From: Nymphaea colorata
Taxonomy: Eukaryota > Streptophyta > Magnoliopsida > Nymphaeales > Nymphaeaceae
Direction of reading: 5' to 3'
DNA: 64,000 bases
Assembly (NCBI RefSeq): GCF_008831285.2
Contig: NC_045148.1
Span: 868,001-932,000, forward strand
Positions 59,350 to 64,000 of the stretch are shown here, one piece after another; position 1 is the stretch's first letter; every line of letters starts with the position of its first letter. Made by a program: the position numbers and the translations under genes. Below the pieces are notes generated by a model, which ran no database searches, had not been told where the DNA came from, and worked only from the letters and a program-made list of their open reading frames with translations.

Positions 59350-59905
59350 TTCAATTTGGATTTTTTCTTAGGGAACAATAGTATCATTCGAGTAGATACA
59401 CGAATTACATTTAATACAAGAAGCCAAACAGGTGGATTGGTCCGAATAGGAAAAAAAAGATTTATCCAAACGCTAATAGGTTGCATATTAGCAAACAATG
59501 TATATCTAAGTCTACGATGCATTGCTACCAGAAATCAAGATATTGGGATTGGGCTTGTGAATCGATTCATGACCTCTCGGGCACAGCCAATATATATTCG
59601 AACTCCCTTCACTTGCCGAAGTGCATCTTGGATCTGTCAATTATGCTACGGTCGGAATGCAATTTTTTTATTTGATATGGATAAAAGATCTTCCTATGTT
59701 ATACTATTCAATTCTAGATGATCCCTACCCTATTGTCCGCTACTTCTGTATTTATTATCGCCTTCATTGCGGCGCCTCTAGTAGTCTATAGTAGATATTG
59801 ATGGTATTCCTAGATCTGTTTCTGGTTCTCTACTTTATGGAAATAATATTATTTCTGGTGCCATTGTTCCCACTTATACAGTTATCGGGTTGCATTTTTA
59901 CCGAC
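59350..59905 (+). pseudogene. Plastid-derived insertion: rpoC2 and psbA fragments
   Basis: Three joined plastid-like pieces. The frame from 59356 first reads [22 protein letters not shown], like a C-proximal part of plastid RpoC2. It then reads [17 protein letters not shown] and [20 protein letters not shown], like an N-proximal part of RpoC2; the order is permuted relative to the plastid gene. From 59718 the DNA matches psbA ([35 protein letters not shown]), with frame breaks, and ends at about 59905 after GCATTTTTACC. The piece around 59650-59717 is unassigned. This is a nuclear plastid DNA mosaic, or DNA that came by way of the mitochondrion; it is not a functional gene. Confidence 0.85.
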
Positions 59906-60469
59906 ATGAGAAGCATTTGGATTAGTGACCAGCCATTAACCCAAGCTGATAGTGCTACGCCACTAAGGGCATAACATAGCTAGACATTGCAACAATTTTT
60001 TTTTTCTTTTTAGCACAAAAGTTCTTGCTATTTCCTTGGCAGAATAACCAATTTTGATAGAAAATAAAACATGGAAAGGAAACGAGGCGTTAACATCAGC
60101 AGCATTTCGTTCTCCTCCCGAGCTAGCATTAAACTTGGGAAACTTTTTCTCTTGTTCCTATCATTATTATTTCTTTTCTTTTTTTCTTTTCTCTCTCGCC
60201 CTTAGTCATCAAAAACCTTAGGCAGTCAAATGATAGAGTTGAAATCCTATTTAAAGTCTTCAACTACTGACAACCTTTCCTCCTTTATAGATACCACTGT
60301 TCATTTATTACCTGATTTTCGCTATCTGTGGTGATCCGTTAAATGGAAGCCCCATTGCGATGTGGACTGTTCTTCTGCTATTGTGGAGCAGTTGCCACAT
60401 TTTGCATTGTTCTTGGTTCCTGTGCTTCTGTCAAGAAGAAGAAAGAGAGGAATTGAATGCAACCCACTG

Positions 60470-60970
60470 TTACTGACATTCTGTTATTAACTCCAAGAAC
60501 GTCAGATGCACAAGATATGAATGATCCCACTCTTGAACGTAATTATGTGCAGTCTGCAATTGCAGTAAATCAAACAGTTTAGAATCTGGAGCTGTACTTT
60601 CTGGTCGAATTAAGAGCTCAAACAGTGAGAAAGAGCCTGGATCACGCGCGGTAATATTAGAGAGTGAAACTACATTTCTACCCAGCTGGATTAAGCATGC
60701 GTGAGTCCTGTGGATCTGATCTAGACTTGAGATAATGGAGTTGACGATAACTGAGGAAGGTAAACAATGGCAGACTGTTGATATGTAAAAGGTTGGAAGT
60801 TGGAACAGTTGATGTTTTGTGTAGATCCTCCAGTCGTTGTTGACAGAACAATGCATTTTAGTTTTTGAATTTAGAAGTTGATTTAAAATATTTAAATTGA
60901 TATAACATTTTAAAAAATTGGAAACAGATAATCCTGTATCAGCCCTGTATAATACGAGCAAGGGGCCCAT
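60470..60970 (-). CDS. Unrecognised open segment, possible exon or gene fragment
   Basis: 166 codons, long for this AT-rich background. The 3' half, roughly codons 75-166, has balanced protein-like composition (LDQIHRTHACLIQLGRN, RDPGSFSLFELLIRPESTAP, NYVQEWDHSYLVHLTFLELI). The 5' half is AT-driven and probably not coding. I do not recognise a family. It lies 560 bp from the plastid insertion but is not plastid-like to my eye. It could be the last exon of a gene whose other exons I cannot see, or a fragment. Confidence 0.25.
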   Translation of the reverse strand: MGPLLVLYRADTGLSVSNFLKCYINLNILNQLLNSKTKMHCSVNNDWRIYTKHQLFQLPTFYISTVCHCLPSSVIVNSIISSLDQIHRTHACLIQLGRNVVSLSNITARDPGSFSLFELLIRPESTAPDSKLFDLLQLQTAHNYVQEWDHSYLVHLTFLELITECQ

Positions 60971-61699
60971 GTGGGATGAGCTCTGAGTATGTCAGTACCA
61001 TGAAAAAAATCCGGCTACAAAATGGTAGGTGAACGTTGTAAATGAAAGAATTGAAGTTGATTCTTTTTTTTTTTTTTTGACATGAAGAAACATTTAAGCC
61101 TGAAATAGTGACAAATAAGAACTGCCACTTTGCACAAAATTTGCCGGTTCTGCCGATCCGAGCCAGACGCTTTTCTGCCGAAAGATGGCTCAGAAAGCAA
61201 ATTAAGCTCGAAGAAGTGAAGGATGGTGAAAGTTTTAAAAATAAATCAGCCATTGGCCGCGTGTTGTGTAATTGATGACTCTCTTTGATCTGCAGAGAAA
61301 TGTTTCTGATATATCAATAGGATTATAGGACGCAGCTGCAGAGAAAAGCTTCTTCAACTAGAGGAATGAAGGTCGAATGGAGACCAGCGGAGGATAACAG
61401 TTTTTCTTGTAGGAATATTGTTCCAATATGAATGCCAATCGTCGATCCACCATAGTCCTTTATTCATCCTTGATACTTCTGATATGACTACAGTACCCAG
61501 CAACCAAAAGTATTATGCAATTAGGAGAGGGTAATTCACATGTATACTTGAGTTGTGGGTATCTTAGCAGTGGATGTCTTTTCTGCAGAGCTAGCCGTGG
61601 ATGTGATCTTGGGTTGAAAAACCAAGTTTTACAAGAAAATGCTTTTTATCTTAGATATACACTGAAATACCATGATTTCTTCAACTCCCTGTTTCGTTA

Positions 61700-62960
<1,261 letters not shown>

Positions 62961-63552
62961 CTAATCTCTAGCGGGCAATATTTTTTTTGGTTTCTCTGTT
63001 CTGAACAGCAAGATGATGCTGTTTCGTTTTCTTGTTTTGTCTCCTTTCTGTTTTGATGCTGCCCATCCCCCCAACATCCGTCTGCCCCGCGGTCTCGCAG
63101 ATCCTCGTTGGAAATAAGAAGATATAAAAAGCATGTCAGGTTTGTTCTGTTAATCATGCTTATTTATTTTGTCCAGAAAATGCATAAAGTATGTTTTTCT
63201 AAACAATAATATAAACTATGTTTTTCTAAACAATAATATAAACTTATAAAACTATTCTTTTAATAAATAAAATAAATTGTCTTTTAAAGTTTCTTTACCT
63301 TGTGTAGCCCTTCCATATAAATGGACCGTTTTCTAATATAAAGGACAAAAAATAAGTATACCATATTATCTGGATGCATAAATATATGAAATTTCTCTCA
63401 CATTCTTTTATCAATTTATAAATTATAAGTTTACTAGTATTAAGCTCTAAAAAACTTGATTTGATTATTTTATATTAATAGTAACTTCATTTATTCTGAC
63501 TCGCATACTACCGTTAGTTTTGTTAAAATAAGAGGAGAGAATTGATTGCATA

Positions 63553-63900
63553 TTAGGAAGAGAAACACTGTTTGCAGTGGAATGGTGGTGAGCTATATGA
63601 ATCAACCTCGATCGACCCGCTATTGTCAAGCATTTTCCCTCTCCATCCGAGCAATCTACTATTGATTTTGTCCACCATTGGTTGCCAATCTGACCATGTG
63701 AGCTTTTTTACTATCAATGGGAGGCCCAAGTACGTTGCCGGCAGTGATTGCTCAAGACAGTTGAAGATGGTTGATGCCGCACATTGCAAGTGTAAGTCTG
63801 CATTAAAGAGGACTAAATTGCACTAGCTTTCATTAATAGTGAGCCTCGATAGTATGGAAAGTGCCTTCAGAATCAACAAGTGATCATGGCCCATTTGGTG
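63553..63900 (-). mobile_element. LINE-type reverse transcriptase fragment
   Basis: The minus strand reads LKALSILSRLTINESKCNLV, then CLEQSLPATYLGLPLIVKKL and WQPMVDKINSRLLGWRGKML. These match the pattern of the C-terminal half of plant L1-type LINE reverse transcriptases (YLGLPL ... W..L..KI...L..W...). The frame breaks near 63620 and the polymerase active-site region is not present, so it is a truncated dead copy. It may extend to the window edge. Confidence 0.75.
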
Positions 63901-64000
63901 GATGGTAGCATGTTAAGAAATAATATATGCTGCACATTATGGTAAACCACACGCGGAACCAATACAAGGAACGTGAAGAGGACCGGACTCTGAGGCTCTG

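Noticed and set aside
59356-59721. 121-codon frame as an intact gene
   Set aside because: It is a fusion of permuted plastid rpoC2 pieces running into psbA-adjacent sequence; it cannot encode a functional polymerase subunit.

Overview
The window is nuclear DNA from a flowering plant. It holds six recognisable multi-exon or plant-type genes with GT-AG introns, an AT-rich intergenic background, many CT/AG and TA microsatellites, small non-autonomous transposons, a LINE fragment and a rearranged piece of plastid DNA. I cannot name the species from sequence alone; nothing here excludes an early-diverging angiosperm, but that is not shown.

Layout. 1-5400 is gene-poor and repeat-bearing. 5867-14222 (+) is a complete 10-exon SBT2-type subtilisin-like protease (817 aa). 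15962-18380 (-) is a 4-exon plastid-lipid-associated protein of the PAP8 type (242 aa). 19822-20229 (+) is a single-exon Kazal-type inhibitor with a C-terminal hydrophobic tail. 20400-21045 is a decayed partial copy of the subtilase (intron 2 - exon 3 - intron 3). 21509-28499 (-) is a 6-exon ORP4-type oxysterol-binding-protein-related gene (376 aa) whose first intron appears to use a GC donor. 28500-37792 has no convincing gene. 37793-41062 (-) is a 2-exon GT37 fucosyltransferase (597 aa). 43877-49684 (-) is a 10-exon GT14/DUF266 glycosyltransferase resembling BC10 (376 aa), with a likely non-coding leader exon near 52230. 52330-64000 is repeat country: a tandem duplication, MITEs, a nuclear plastid insertion (rpoC2 plus psbA pieces), a 160-bp microsatellite hairpin, and a LINE reverse-transcriptase fragment.

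The genes are ordinary single-copy plant functions and do not form an operon-like system. Two themes recur: secretory-pathway proteins (subtilase, Kazal protein) and Golgi glycosyltransferases of wall polysaccharides (GT37, GT14). Exon structures were assembled by eye from conserved protein sequence, reading phase and splice dinucleotides; all six reading frames close without internal stops. The most notable non-genic signals are the mutilated subtilase copy placed just after the Kazal gene and bracketed by diverged direct repeats, a MITE family with three copies showing target-site duplications, several foldback structures, and the plastid mosaic. I did not find a convincing undescribed functional system.
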